A DNA stretch of 64,000 nt from Gemmatimonadota bacterium (GTDB taxonomy: Bacteria; Gemmatimonadota; Gemmatimonadetes; Longimicrobiales; Gaopeijiaceae). How positions within the stretch are numbered: the stretch's first letter is position 1; every line of letters starts with the position of its first letter. Below, one piece after another: positions 50,360-58,713 of the stretch. Location of the stretch: the NCBI GenBank assembly GCA_030428885.1, contig JAUIEJ010000004.1, forward strand, positions 390,098-454,097, given 5' to 3'. A program made the translations under genes and the position numbers. The notes beneath the pieces are model-generated. The model worked only from the letters and a program-made list of their open reading frames with translations, did no database searches and was not told the origin of the DNA.

Positions 50360-52692
50360 CAGAACCGCACCTCCAGGCCCACCGTGGGCAGGAAGGGAAA
50401 CATGGAGATCCCCGAACGGACCGGCGGCGTGCGTTCGTACTCGTAGAAGTAGAAGAGCACGTTCTTCCGATTGTAGACGTTGATGAGATCCAGGTGGGGC
50501 GTCAGCACGCCCCAGCTCTTCGGATAGTCCTTGCGGAGACTCACGTCCAGGCGGTGGTAGAGGGGGTAGCGCTCGCCGTTGCGGTCTCCGAGGAGGACGG
50601 CGTATCCGCTGAAGTCGTTCCCCGACTCCCCGTCCCCTCCCCACCCCGCCCGGCCCCCGTCCTTCAGGAAGCGGGGCTGGTAGACGGCGAAGCTCGCCAG
50701 GGGCCGGGTATAGGGCGTCCCGGTCCCCACGTTGAGACGGAGTCCCCCTTCCCACCCCCGGGGCGCGGGAAAACGCATCACGAGATCGATGTCGAGGCGC
50801 CGATCGAAGATGGGGGCGTAGGTGACCTCGGGCCGCTCGAGGGCGCCGGAGAAGACGTCGGGAAAGGTGCGCTCGGCCTTGAGGAACGAGAGGGCGATCC
50901 ACCCGTTCACCGGGGTGCCGGAGCGCCGCACGAAGAGGTCGGCGCCCCACGACAATCCGTCGCCCACCAGAACGTCGTCGAGATCGTCGTTGGGATCGTC
51001 GCTGGTGTTGAAGGTCAGGACCCCGTCGAACGTCCGGGCGTAGGCCTCCACCGAAAACGTCCACTCGTCGTCGGGAAAAGCCTCCAGTCCCACCTGCACC
51101 TGATCCGAGACCACGTGGGGCGCCCGTTCTCCCGACAGGATCCAGATGTCCAGGCCCAGGGGAAGCTCCTCGTCCCGGAGGGAGTGGATGAACTGGGTGT
51201 AGCGCCCCGCCGAGGCGTTCACGGCCCACCGGCTGGATCCCCCGAGAAACCGCTTCACAGCGAGGCGGGGCGCCACCTCCACCACCGGATCCCCCGGGTC
51301 GGGCGACCATCGGTCCACCCGGGCCCCGGCCTCCACGAGCCACGCCCCGGGGCGCCCCCAGGTGGTCTGGAGGTAGCCCCCCACCTGGGTGCCCGTCCCT
51401 TCGCCCTGGCTGAACACCGTGCCCCCGGTGCTGGCCAGGTTGTCGTACGAGAAGCCGTTGATCTCCGCCCCCAGCCCCACCTCCAGGAGGGGGAGGGGAC
51501 GGGTGGTCCAGTCCACCCCGGCGGCCCGCTGGACCACGGCGCTCCGGAAGTCGGTGTCGTCGAAGTCGGGAAACGACAGCCCGGTGGTGAAGCGGGTGAG
51601 GGACGCCCGGGCGGCGAGGCGCCCCCGGTCCAGGTCCCGGTCCCACCGGAGACCCGCCACGTCGTTGCCCCAGGACCAGTCGATGCGGAGGGGGAAGTCC
51701 TCGTTGTCGAGCTGGGAGAAGTCCAGCACGTCGTCGCCCGTGTACCCGGTGAACCGCAGGCGATCCCGGGGCCCGAGCCCCCATTCGGCCACGGCCTGGA
51801 GGTCCTGGAGGTGGTAGGGGAACTCCGCCACCGGCGCCAGGAGCTTGTCGAAGTACGAGCGCCGCCCCGACACCCGCCAGCGCAGGTCCCGGTCGCCCCA
51901 TCCGCCCCCCACGGCCACGCGGGTGGCCAGGAGGCTCACCCCGCCGTCGATTCCGAACTCGCCGTCGCCGGGATCGCTCTCCACCGTGAGGACCGACGAG
52001 ACCCGCCCCCCGTACCGGGCCTGGAATCCCCCCGAGGCCAGCTCGGCCCGGGCCACCATGTCGGCGTTGAACACCGAGAAGAAGCCTCCCAGGTGGAACG
52101 GGCTGAAGATGGGCGCGCCGTCCACCAGGATCAGATTCTGGTCGGCGGATCCGCCCCGGACGTGGAACGACGAGGAGAAGTCGGAGGTCGACACGACGCC
52201 GGGCAGCACCTCCACGGCCCGGATCGGATCGGCCTCGGCCACCCCGGGCACCAGCTTGAGCTCGTCGGCGCCGATGCCCCGGACCGACGCCCCCGCCGTC
52301 TCCTCGAACCGCAGGCGCTCCCGGCTCCGTTCGGCCTCCACCCCCACCCCCTCCAGCAGCACCGCCGCGGGCCGCAGTTCGATCTCCAGGCTCAGGGGCG
52401 TGTCGGCCACGAGCGTCACCAGGCGGGTGACGCCCGCGTACCCGAGGCGCTCGACCCGGAGCGTGTACCGGCCGGCGCCGGCCGCCAGGCGGAACCGCCC
52501 CTCGGCATCGGACTCCCCTCGCGCTACCACGTCGCCGTCGCGGATCAACGCCAGATCGGCGGCGAGAACGGGTCCGGCTCCATCCACCACCCGACCCGTG
52601 AGCACCGCCGTCGGCTCCTGCCCGGACAGGGGCGCCCCGGGGAGCGCCACGAGGGCCAGGACCGCCACCAGAACTCCGGCCCGTCGACGCAC
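50359..52692 (-). CDS. TonB-dependent outer-membrane receptor
   Basis: A 777-residue receptor. A GTG at 52690-52692 precedes a good signal peptide (VLVAVLALVALPGAPLSG); the first in-frame ATG at 52761 would intrude into the divergent gene. An N-terminal carboxypeptidase-regulatory-like domain (VLTGRVVDGAGPVLAADLAL, GRYTLRVERLGYAGV) is followed by a plug (LKLVPGVAEADPIRAVEVLPGV, FHVRGGSADQNLILVDGAPI) and a 22-strand-type barrel ending FLPTVGLEVRF. It resembles SusC-unrelated receptors paired with DUF4249. The substrate is unknown. A TonB-like transducer is encoded at 3816-4499, far away. Confidence 0.92.
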   Translation of the reverse strand: MRRRAGVLVAVLALVALPGAPLSGQEPTAVLTGRVVDGAGPVLAADLALIRDGDVVARGESDAEGRFRLAAGAGRYTLRVERLGYAGVTRLVTLVADTPLSLEIELRPAAVLLEGVGVEAERSRERLRFEETAGASVRGIGADELKLVPGVAEADPIRAVEVLPGVVSTSDFSSSFHVRGGSADQNLILVDGAPIFSPFHLGGFFSVFNADMVARAELASGGFQARYGGRVSSVLTVESDPGDGEFGIDGGVSLLATRVAVGGGWGDRDLRWRVSGRRSYFDKLLAPVAEFPYHLQDLQAVAEWGLGPRDRLRFTGYTGDDVLDFSQLDNEDFPLRIDWSWGNDVAGLRWDRDLDRGRLAARASLTRFTTGLSFPDFDDTDFRSAVVQRAAGVDWTTRPLPLLEVGLGAEINGFSYDNLASTGGTVFSQGEGTGTQVGGYLQTTWGRPGAWLVEAGARVDRWSPDPGDPVVEVAPRLAVKRFLGGSSRWAVNASAGRYTQFIHSLRDEELPLGLDIWILSGERAPHVVSDQVQVGLEAFPDDEWTFSVEAYARTFDGVLTFNTSDDPNDDLDDVLVGDGLSWGADLFVRRSGTPVNGWIALSFLKAERTFPDVFSGALERPEVTYAPIFDRRLDIDLVMRFPAPRGWEGGLRLNVGTGTPYTRPLASFAVYQPRFLKDGGRAGWGGDGESGNDFSGYAVLLGDRNGERYPLYHRLDVSLRKDYPKSWGVLTPHLDLINVYNRKNVLFYFYEYERTPPVRSGISMFPFLPTVGLEVRF

Positions 52693-52737
52693 GGAGCCGC
52701 TGGACCGGCCGTGCCCGCGAGGGGTACGCTGCCGGCC

Positions 52738-53649
52738 ATGAAGGCCTTCTATTGCGATCACTTCGTTCTTCCTCTACCGGACGGCCACCGGTTTCCCATG
52801 CGCAAGTACGCGGCGCTCCGGGAACGGCTGGCCGAGTCGGGGGACGTGCGATTGGAGGTGCCCCGGGCCGCCACCGACGTCCAACTCGGCCGGGTCCACA
52901 CGCAAGCGTACCTCGAAGCCACCACCTCCGGTTCCCTCACCCGCCACGAAGTGCGGCGCATCGGCTTCCCCTGGTCCCCCGAACTGGTGGAACGATCCCG
53001 GCGATCGGTGGGCGGCACCATCGCCGCCGGCCACGCCGCCCTGGCCGAGGGGTGGGCCGCCAATCTCGCCGGCGGAACCCACCACGCCCACGCCGGTCAC
53101 GGCGAGGGGTTCTGCGTGTTCAACGACGTGGCCGTGGCGATTCGTGACCTCCAGGCCACCGCCGGAACCGGCCGGGTGTCGGTGTTGGATCTGGACGTGC
53201 ACCAGGGCAACGGGACGGCCGCCCTCTTCGCCCGGGACCCCGACGTCTTCACCCTCTCGGTCCACGGCGCCGCCAACTACCCGTTCCGAAAGGAGGAGAG
53301 CGACCTGGACATCGCTCTCCCCGACGGCGCCGACGACGCGCTGTATCTCGACGCCGTGGACCGGGGCGTGCGGGTGGCCCTGGAGCACGCCCCCGACGTG
53401 GTCTTCTTCGTCGCCGGCGTGGACGCCTTTCACGGCGACGCCCTGGGACGCCTCTCCGTGTCCCGTACGGGCATGGCGGCCCGGGACCGGCGGGTCTACG
53501 ATCTGTGCGAGGCCGCCGGTGTTCCCGTGGTGACCGTCATGGCCGGAGGATACGCCCCCGACGTGGACACCATCGCCGACCTCCACGCCGCCACCGTCCG
53601 GGCGGCCGCGGCGCGGTGGCTGCGCCGAAACACGACTCCCGTACCCTGA
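52738..53649 (+). CDS. Histone deacetylase-superfamily (HDAC-like) deacetylase
   Basis: A 303-residue zinc-dependent amidohydrolase. The active-site blocks are GGTHHAHAGHGEGFCVFND (tandem His and Cys-containing turn), VLDLDVHQGNGT (Asp and His zinc ligands), FFVAGVDAFHGDALG (third Asp) and MAGGYAPD (transition-state Tyr). Bacterial members remove acetyl groups from polyamines, acetoin-related compounds or proteins; the target here is unknown, though polyamine deacetylation would fit the other polyamine genes. It is divergent from the TonB receptor with only a 45-bp gap. Confidence 0.93.
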   Translation: MKAFYCDHFVLPLPDGHRFPMRKYAALRERLAESGDVRLEVPRAATDVQLGRVHTQAYLEATTSGSLTRHEVRRIGFPWSPELVERSRRSVGGTIAAGHAALAEGWAANLAGGTHHAHAGHGEGFCVFNDVAVAIRDLQATAGTGRVSVLDLDVHQGNGTAALFARDPDVFTLSVHGAANYPFRKEESDLDIALPDGADDALYLDAVDRGVRVALEHAPDVVFFVAGVDAFHGDALGRLSVSRTGMAARDRRVYDLCEAAGVPVVTVMAGGYAPDVDTIADLHAATVRAAAARWLRRNTTPVP

Positions 53650-53653
53650 GCCC

Positions 53654-54655
53654 ATGGACCTCGCCACCCTCCGCGCCCGCCTGGACGCCCGCCCCCGGAC
53701 GCTCCTGGCCACTCTCCCCACCCCCCTGCGCCCCCTGCCCCGACTCCGGGCAGCCCTGGGGCCCGAGACCCCCGAGCTCCGGGCCAAACTCGACGAGGAG
53801 ACGGGCTTCGGCCTCGGAGGAAACAAGGTCCGGAAGCTCGAGTTCGAACTCGCTCCGGATCGGATCCGGGACGCCACCCATCTGGTGACCACCGGGGGTC
53901 CCCAGTCGAATCACTGCCGGGTCACGGCGGCAGCGGCGGCGCGCCTGGGCCTGGGCTGCGTGCTCGTCATCAACGGGCCCGTGCCCGAGAACCCCACGGG
54001 CAACGCCCGGCTCCACCGGATCCTGGGAGCCCGGATCCGCTCCGTGGCTGACCGGGCGGAGCGCGCCGCGGCCCTGGCCCAGGTCGCCGAGGAGATCGGG
54101 GCGGCGGGCGGGCGGGCCGTGGTGGTTCCCCTGGGCGCCTCCACGCCCCACGGGGCCCTGGGGTACGTCCACGCCCTCGTGGAACTCCACGACCAGATGC
54201 CCCCGGAGGCCGACCGGGCGGTTCAGCTCTTCGTGTCCAGTTCGTCGGGGGGAACGCTGGGCGGCCTGTGGGCGGGGCTGGCCCTCCTTCCCCGCGCCGA
54301 CCTCCAGGTCACGGCGGTGAGTGCCGACACGCCCCGGGACGAACTCCTGGAGCGAGCCCGGACCCTGGCCCGGGGCGCCCTGGAACTCCTGGGGGCCGAC
54401 CCGGACCAGGTGGAGGCGGTGGCTCCCCGCGTCGACGCCACCGACGCCGAGGTGGGACCGGGGTACGGCCTGCCCACCGAGGCCTCCGACGAGGCCGTGG
54501 ACCTCCTGGCCCGCAGCGAGGGCGTGCTGGTGGACCCCGTCTACACGGCCAAGGCGGCGGCGGGCATGATCCGGTGGATCCGGGAGGGGCGGTTTCCCGC
54601 CGGGGATCGCATCGTCTTCTGGCACACCGGCGGCCACCCGGCCCTCCTGGCCTGA
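53654..54655 (+). CDS. D-cysteine desulfhydrase / ACC deaminase-family PLP enzyme
   Basis: A 333-residue fold-type II PLP enzyme. The Schiff-base lysine is Lys58 in GGNKVRKLEFE, the serine motif is PQSNHCR, and the phosphate loop is SSSSGGTLGGLWAG. The C-terminal VYTAKAAAGM and FWHTGGHPALLA are family signatures. It would release pyruvate and ammonia from D-cysteine or a related beta-substituted D-amino acid; ACC deaminase activity cannot be excluded. It lies 4 bp after the HDAC-like gene, so the two are co-transcribed. Confidence 0.9.
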   Translation: MDLATLRARLDARPRTLLATLPTPLRPLPRLRAALGPETPELRAKLDEETGFGLGGNKVRKLEFELAPDRIRDATHLVTTGGPQSNHCRVTAAAAARLGLGCVLVINGPVPENPTGNARLHRILGARIRSVADRAERAAALAQVAEEIGAAGGRAVVVPLGASTPHGALGYVHALVELHDQMPPEADRAVQLFVSSSSGGTLGGLWAGLALLPRADLQVTAVSADTPRDELLERARTLARGALELLGADPDQVEAVAPRVDATDAEVGPGYGLPTEASDEAVDLLARSEGVLVDPVYTAKAAAGMIRWIREGRFPAGDRIVFWHTGGHPALLA

Positions 54656-54665
54656 GGCCGGGAGG

Positions 54666-55028
54666 TCAGGGGTCGCTGCGCCGGAGCTCCCGCACCAGGA
54701 GGACTCCCGCCACCAGGGTGAGGAGGGGGGCGATGCCGATGAGCTTGAGGAGGCCCGGAGCCGGGAGGAAGTACAGGCCCACGGGAAACATCCCCACCAA
54801 TCCGGCGATGAGGGTGACCAGGGGGGCGTCGCGCCAGGCGGCCACGGCACCGGCCAGGGCCACCCCGGGAAAGAGCAGCGCCGCCACCACCGCCGGCGGC
54901 ACGGACTCGCCGCCGGGCCCCACGGCGTTGGTCCAGACCATGGTCCCCCAGAGGCACGCCGAGAGCACGGCGCCGAGGGTGGCCAGGATCCGGGCGAGCC
55001 CGGTGGTGGGCGTAGCGGTCGACGTCAT
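54666..55028 (-). CDS. Small polytopic membrane protein
   Basis: A 120-residue protein with three or four hydrophobic helices: ILATLGAVLSACLWGTMVW, VVAALLFPGVALAGAVAAW, PLVTLIAGLVGMFPVGLYFL and LIGIAPLLTLVAGVLLV. A short charged C-terminus (RELRRSDP) is probably cytoplasmic. No family is recognised. It converges on the D-cysteine desulfhydrase-like gene with a 10-bp gap and diverges from the cytochrome c gene across 138 bp. Confidence 0.65.
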   Translation of the reverse strand: MTSTATPTTGLARILATLGAVLSACLWGTMVWTNAVGPGGESVPPAVVAALLFPGVALAGAVAAWRDAPLVTLIAGLVGMFPVGLYFLPAPGLLKLIGIAPLLTLVAGVLLVRELRRSDP

Positions 55029-55166
55029 GGCGGAAAGTGGCCCGGCGGCCCGGACGGGGGAAGATCCCCCCCGCCGAATCGGGGAGGATTCCCGACGGCC
55101 CCGGAAGCACCTGCGTGAGATACTGTGGGGGACACCGCGTCCCCGATCCCACCCAGGAGGACCCTC

Positions 55167-55607
55167 ATGCGCCCGATCCTCTTCGCATCCGCGCTCCTGG
55201 TGCTCGCCGCGTGCGGAGCCCCGCCGGAGCAGGAAGCCGAGCCCACGCCCGCCGACACCGTCGCCATGATTCTGGCGCAGTTCGACCCGGCCGGCTTCGA
55301 CAGCATCGCCTGGGACACTCCCGACGAGGCCGTGGTCCGGGGCAGCGTCGTCTTCCAGTACTCCTGCGCCAAGTGCCACGGAGCCCAGGGCTACGGCGAC
55401 GGCGAGTTCGTGACCCGGGGCGACACGCTGCGCCCGCCGGACTTCCACGGCGAGGAGTTCCAGTACCGGGGCGACCTGGAGGGTCTGCGGCGCCACGTCT
55501 TCACCGGCACGGCCAACGGCATGCCCCACTGGGGCATGGAGGGGCTGAAGTACCGGGACATCGACGCGGTGGGTCGCTTCATCCTGGACCGGTTCGCCAC
55601 GAACTGA
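55167..55607 (+). CDS. Monoheme cytochrome c lipoprotein
   Basis: A 146-residue lipoprotein with the lipobox VLAAC (Cys16). The single heme motif is CAKCH (Cys67, Cys70, His71), and GMPHWG supplies the likely sixth-ligand Met. A CAGGAGG Shine-Dalgarno lies 6-7 nt upstream of the ATG. It would carry electrons at the periplasmic membrane face. No oxidase or dehydrogenase genes are adjacent; heme o synthase is 50 kb away. A bidirectional terminator follows. Confidence 0.9.
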   Translation: MRPILFASALLVLAACGAPPEQEAEPTPADTVAMILAQFDPAGFDSIAWDTPDEAVVRGSVVFQYSCAKCHGAQGYGDGEFVTRGDTLRPPDFHGEEFQYRGDLEGLRRHVFTGTANGMPHWGMEGLKYRDIDAVGRFILDRFATN

Positions 55608-55628
55608 ACCCGGGGCGACCCGGATGCA

Positions 55629-55665
55629 CGAAGGGGCGTGCCGCGGAATGCGGCACGCCCCTTCG
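55629..55665. terminator. Strong hairpin between the cytochrome c and metalloprotease genes
   Basis: A perfect 16-bp stem (CGAAGGGGCGTGCCGC at 55629-55644 with GCGGCACGCCCCTTCG at 55650-55665) and a 5-nt loop. It lies 22 bp after the cytochrome c stop and 23 bp after the stop of the converging metalloprotease gene, so it probably ends both transcripts. Confidence 0.8.
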
Positions 55666-55687
55666 GCGTCACGGCCTCCGGCGCGCC

Positions 55688-58183
55688 CTACTCGCCGCCG
55701 TCCAGGATGCGCTCGATCTCGCTCCGGACATCCCGGAGGTGGACCCGGGTCAGGGTGTCGCCGGCCCGGCTCTCGGCCCGCGCCGCGATCCCGTCCAGGT
55801 CCCGGAGCTCCTGACGGAGTAGAGCCCGGACGTCGCTGCCCCACCGGGGCGGCCGCCGGAAGGCGGCGGGGAGGTTGCCCTCCCGCTCCAGATCGGCCTC
55901 GGAGGGATTGAGCTCGCCGTCCACCGCCTCGAGCCAGGCCCGCTGCAGATTCCGACGGTGGATGGACAGGCGGAGCGGACCCGAACCGCCCAGGTCACCC
56001 CACACCCCTTCCCGGAGCTGATCCATGAACTCGGGCAGGGTGTAGGTATCGCCGTCGGTGAGTCCCTCGTATTCCACCAGGCTGTTCAGCTTCGCCGGCG
56101 AGAGCAGCGTGTTGAGGATCCCGCTCTGCGCCTGGCGGATCCGCTCCACGGCCCCCTGGGCTTCGATGCGCCAGAGGATGTCCCGATCCAGGAACATGGT
56201 GGGCACCACGAAGGCGTGGTCCTGAAGGAACGTCATGGCTTCCCGCTGCCGTTCCTCGGCCACCGGCTCGAAGCGGGCTCCCGTGCCGTACTTCTCCTGG
56301 GTGATGGCCCCTCCGATGAGGGCCGCCACGTGGCGCATGTAGCGACCCCACTGGCCCACGGCCTGTCCGTAGAGGTCCTCCAGGAGGGTGTAGTCCTCTC
56401 CGGGACGCTCGGCCACCTCCAGCATGGAGTCCATGACCCGCTGGAGATTGCGCAGCGCCAGGGTGGTGGACGCCACGGCGTCGGCGTCGCCCACGGCCTC
56501 GGTCTGGTTTTCCGGATCGTTGGGGGCGTCGGAGGTGGAGAACCGCAGCCAGGGGATCGTGTCCTGGCTCCGGGCCCATCCGTCGAGGACAGCCCGCTCG
56601 CCGTCGGGGGAATCGGCCTCCAGGATGGGGCGGTAGCCCCACTTCACGGCGAACTTGTCGTAGGGACCCACCCGGGGAACCAGGAGCTCCACGGGGATGT
56701 CGTCCTCGGGCTGGGCCACGTAGTTGAAGCGCGAGTAGTCCATGAGGGTGGCCACGTGTCCCCCCATGCGCTCCAGGAAGTCCACGGAGCGGACGGAGTC
56801 GGCCGGGTACATGGCCGACGCCTTCATGTTGTGGGGGAAGCCGATGGAGTGCCCCACCTCGTGGGTGACCACGTACTCCACCAGGCGTCCCATGAGGGAA
56901 TCGGGCAGAGGCAGTTGCTGCGCCCGCTCATCCAGGGGTGAGACCTGGATGAAGTACCAGTTGCGCAGGAGGTTCATCACGTTGTGGTACATGTTGACCT
57001 CCCCCTTCAGGATCTGTCCCGAGCGGGGGTCCACAGTCTGGCCGCCGGTGGCGTTGGGCACGGTGCTGGGACGCCAGTAGATCACCGAATGGCGGGCGTC
57101 GAAGAGCGACCAGTCGGGATCACCGGCAGGGGCGAACTCGCCGCGGATGGCGTTGCGGAAGCCCGCCTCCTCGAAGGCCACGTTCCACTCGTCCACGCCC
57201 TTTTTCACCCAGGGCTTCAGCCAATCCGGCGTGGCGGGGTCGATCCAGTAGACGATGGGCTCCACCGGCTCCACGAGTTCGCCGCGCCGGAACGCCGCCG
57301 TGTCGGAGGGCTCGAGGCGAAACCGGTGGATGAATCGCCGGAGCTTGGACTCGTGCTCCGGGAGGGAGAAGTCGTACCACTGGCTCGAGATGTACCCCAC
57401 CCGGTCGTCTTCCCAGCGGGGCATCATGGGCTCGTCGGGGAGCCGCAGGAAGCTCCAGTGCATGCGCACGGTCTGGGCCGAGGGCGACGCGTTGGGCGGC
57501 GCCCCCGGGGCCCGGGCCCGCCCGGTCTGGGTCGCCTCGACCTCGACGTTGCGAGGGAACGCGGCGACGTGTTCGAACCAGCTCTGGCCGCGCTGGGTGC
57601 CCTGGAGCGCGCCCAGCTCCTCGTTGTTGGTCAGGAAGAGCTCGGAGACGTCGATGACGGCGGCGGAATCGGCGGGATTGTAGGCTTCCACGTCGAATCG
57701 CCCCAGCACGGCGCCGTTCCGGAACCCACCCACCTGATTCCAGATGGCGGAGCTGGAGTCGGCGACGATGTCGTACTCCTTCTCCCGGAGCACCACGGCG
57801 TCGCCATGTCGCTCCCACTGGACGATGAGTCGAGCTCCGCCCCCGAAGAATCCGGCGGGGTCCTGCAGCGTCGACTCCACCGGACGGGCGATGACGAGCA
57901 TCTCGGCGCCGAAGGCCTCGGCCGGGATCTCGAAGAAGAGATCGTCGTCGATGCGGTGGGTCCGGAGCAGCCCCTCCCGGGACTCGGCGTCGTCGGTCAC
58001 CACCTGGTCGTAGGGGCGCGGCCCGTCGGACGAGCCCCCCCCGCCGGGTCGAGGAGCCGCGGGACGGGCTCCGTCCGCGGCGGGAGAGGGGGACCCCTCG
58101 TCGCCCCCGGTCCGGAAGATGGAGCATCCGCTCAGGCCGGTCAGGCCGACCATGGCGGTCAGTACGTACAGGAGTCGTCGCAT
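55688..58183 (-). CDS. Zinc metalloprotease lipoprotein (DUF5117/DUF4953-like)
   Basis: An 831-residue lipoprotein (lipobox LTGLSGC). The catalytic site is HEVGHSIGFPHN: His441, Glu442, His445 and His451, an HExxHxxGxxH metzincin-type motif, followed by a Met-turn candidate (TLMDYSRFNY). Upstream are YHNVMNLLRNWYF and ISSQWYDFSLPEHE, and earlier FFGGGARLIVQWERHGDAVVL, which resemble the DUF5117/DUF5118 N-terminal domains of this family. It probably degrades proteins in the periplasm or at the surface. It lies 17 bp downstream of the last gene of the kinase operon and could be co-transcribed. Confidence 0.9.
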   Translation of the reverse strand: MRRLLYVLTAMVGLTGLSGCSIFRTGGDEGSPSPAADGARPAAPRPGGGGSSDGPRPYDQVVTDDAESREGLLRTHRIDDDLFFEIPAEAFGAEMLVIARPVESTLQDPAGFFGGGARLIVQWERHGDAVVLREKEYDIVADSSSAIWNQVGGFRNGAVLGRFDVEAYNPADSAAVIDVSELFLTNNEELGALQGTQRGQSWFEHVAAFPRNVEVEATQTGRARAPGAPPNASPSAQTVRMHWSFLRLPDEPMMPRWEDDRVGYISSQWYDFSLPEHESKLRRFIHRFRLEPSDTAAFRRGELVEPVEPIVYWIDPATPDWLKPWVKKGVDEWNVAFEEAGFRNAIRGEFAPAGDPDWSLFDARHSVIYWRPSTVPNATGGQTVDPRSGQILKGEVNMYHNVMNLLRNWYFIQVSPLDERAQQLPLPDSLMGRLVEYVVTHEVGHSIGFPHNMKASAMYPADSVRSVDFLERMGGHVATLMDYSRFNYVAQPEDDIPVELLVPRVGPYDKFAVKWGYRPILEADSPDGERAVLDGWARSQDTIPWLRFSTSDAPNDPENQTEAVGDADAVASTTLALRNLQRVMDSMLEVAERPGEDYTLLEDLYGQAVGQWGRYMRHVAALIGGAITQEKYGTGARFEPVAEERQREAMTFLQDHAFVVPTMFLDRDILWRIEAQGAVERIRQAQSGILNTLLSPAKLNSLVEYEGLTDGDTYTLPEFMDQLREGVWGDLGGSGPLRLSIHRRNLQRAWLEAVDGELNPSEADLEREGNLPAAFRRPPRWGSDVRALLRQELRDLDGIAARAESRAGDTLTRVHLRDVRSEIERILDGGE

Positions 58184-58200
58184 GGAATCTCGTAACTCGG

Positions 58201-58713
58201 TCAGGGTGAACGTGTCGACTGTGGAGGGAGCAACCTCCGCTGGACGAGGTGGGCTTCGACCCGCTGAACCACGTCGGCCACGGGACCCAGCCGACGCCCC
58301 AGTTCGGCGCCGTCCACGCCGGGCCCCGCCTCCTGGAGGCGCAGGAGCACCAGGGCGGCCTCGGCCACGGGTTCGGTCTCCGACCCCTCTCGCGCCGAGA
58401 GGAGCCGGGCCACGGCGTCGTCCAGGGCCCCGGGGCGCGACGCCCCCGCCCGGTTCGAGCCCACGATGCCCAGCACCGCCCCCAGGACCAGCAGCACCAC
58501 GGCCAGGGCCAGCACGCCGTACGCCGACGCGGCGGTGACCTCCACGTAGTTGGCCAGGGCCGGCGTCAGGGTCAGGGCGAGCATCCCCACGAAGGCGAGT
58601 CCGCACCCCACGCCCTGGAGGCGCCGACTGGTGATCCCCTCGCTCCCTCGTCGCCACACCGCCTCCACCGCCCGGGCCTCCCCCTCGTCCAGGGGACGCG
58701 GGGCCCCCGTCAC
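58201..58713 (-). CDS. Small two-helix membrane protein of the kinase operon
   Basis: A 170-residue protein starting at a GTG that overlaps the kinase stop by 4 bp. An N-terminal basic segment is followed by two helices (GCGLAFVGMLALTLTPALANYV and AYGVLALAVVLLVLGAVLGIVG), and a soluble C-terminal domain of about 75 residues with AALVLLRLQEAGPGVDG and VVQRVEAHLVQRRLLP. Function unknown. Its place directly after the receptor-like kinase suggests a substrate or membrane partner of the phosphorylation module, which is inference only. Confidence 0.6.
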   Translation of the reverse strand: MTGAPRPLDEGEARAVEAVWRRGSEGITSRRLQGVGCGLAFVGMLALTLTPALANYVEVTAASAYGVLALAVVLLVLGAVLGIVGSNRAGASRPGALDDAVARLLSAREGSETEPVAEAALVLLRLQEAGPGVDGAELGRRLGPVADVVQRVEAHLVQRRLLPPQSTRSP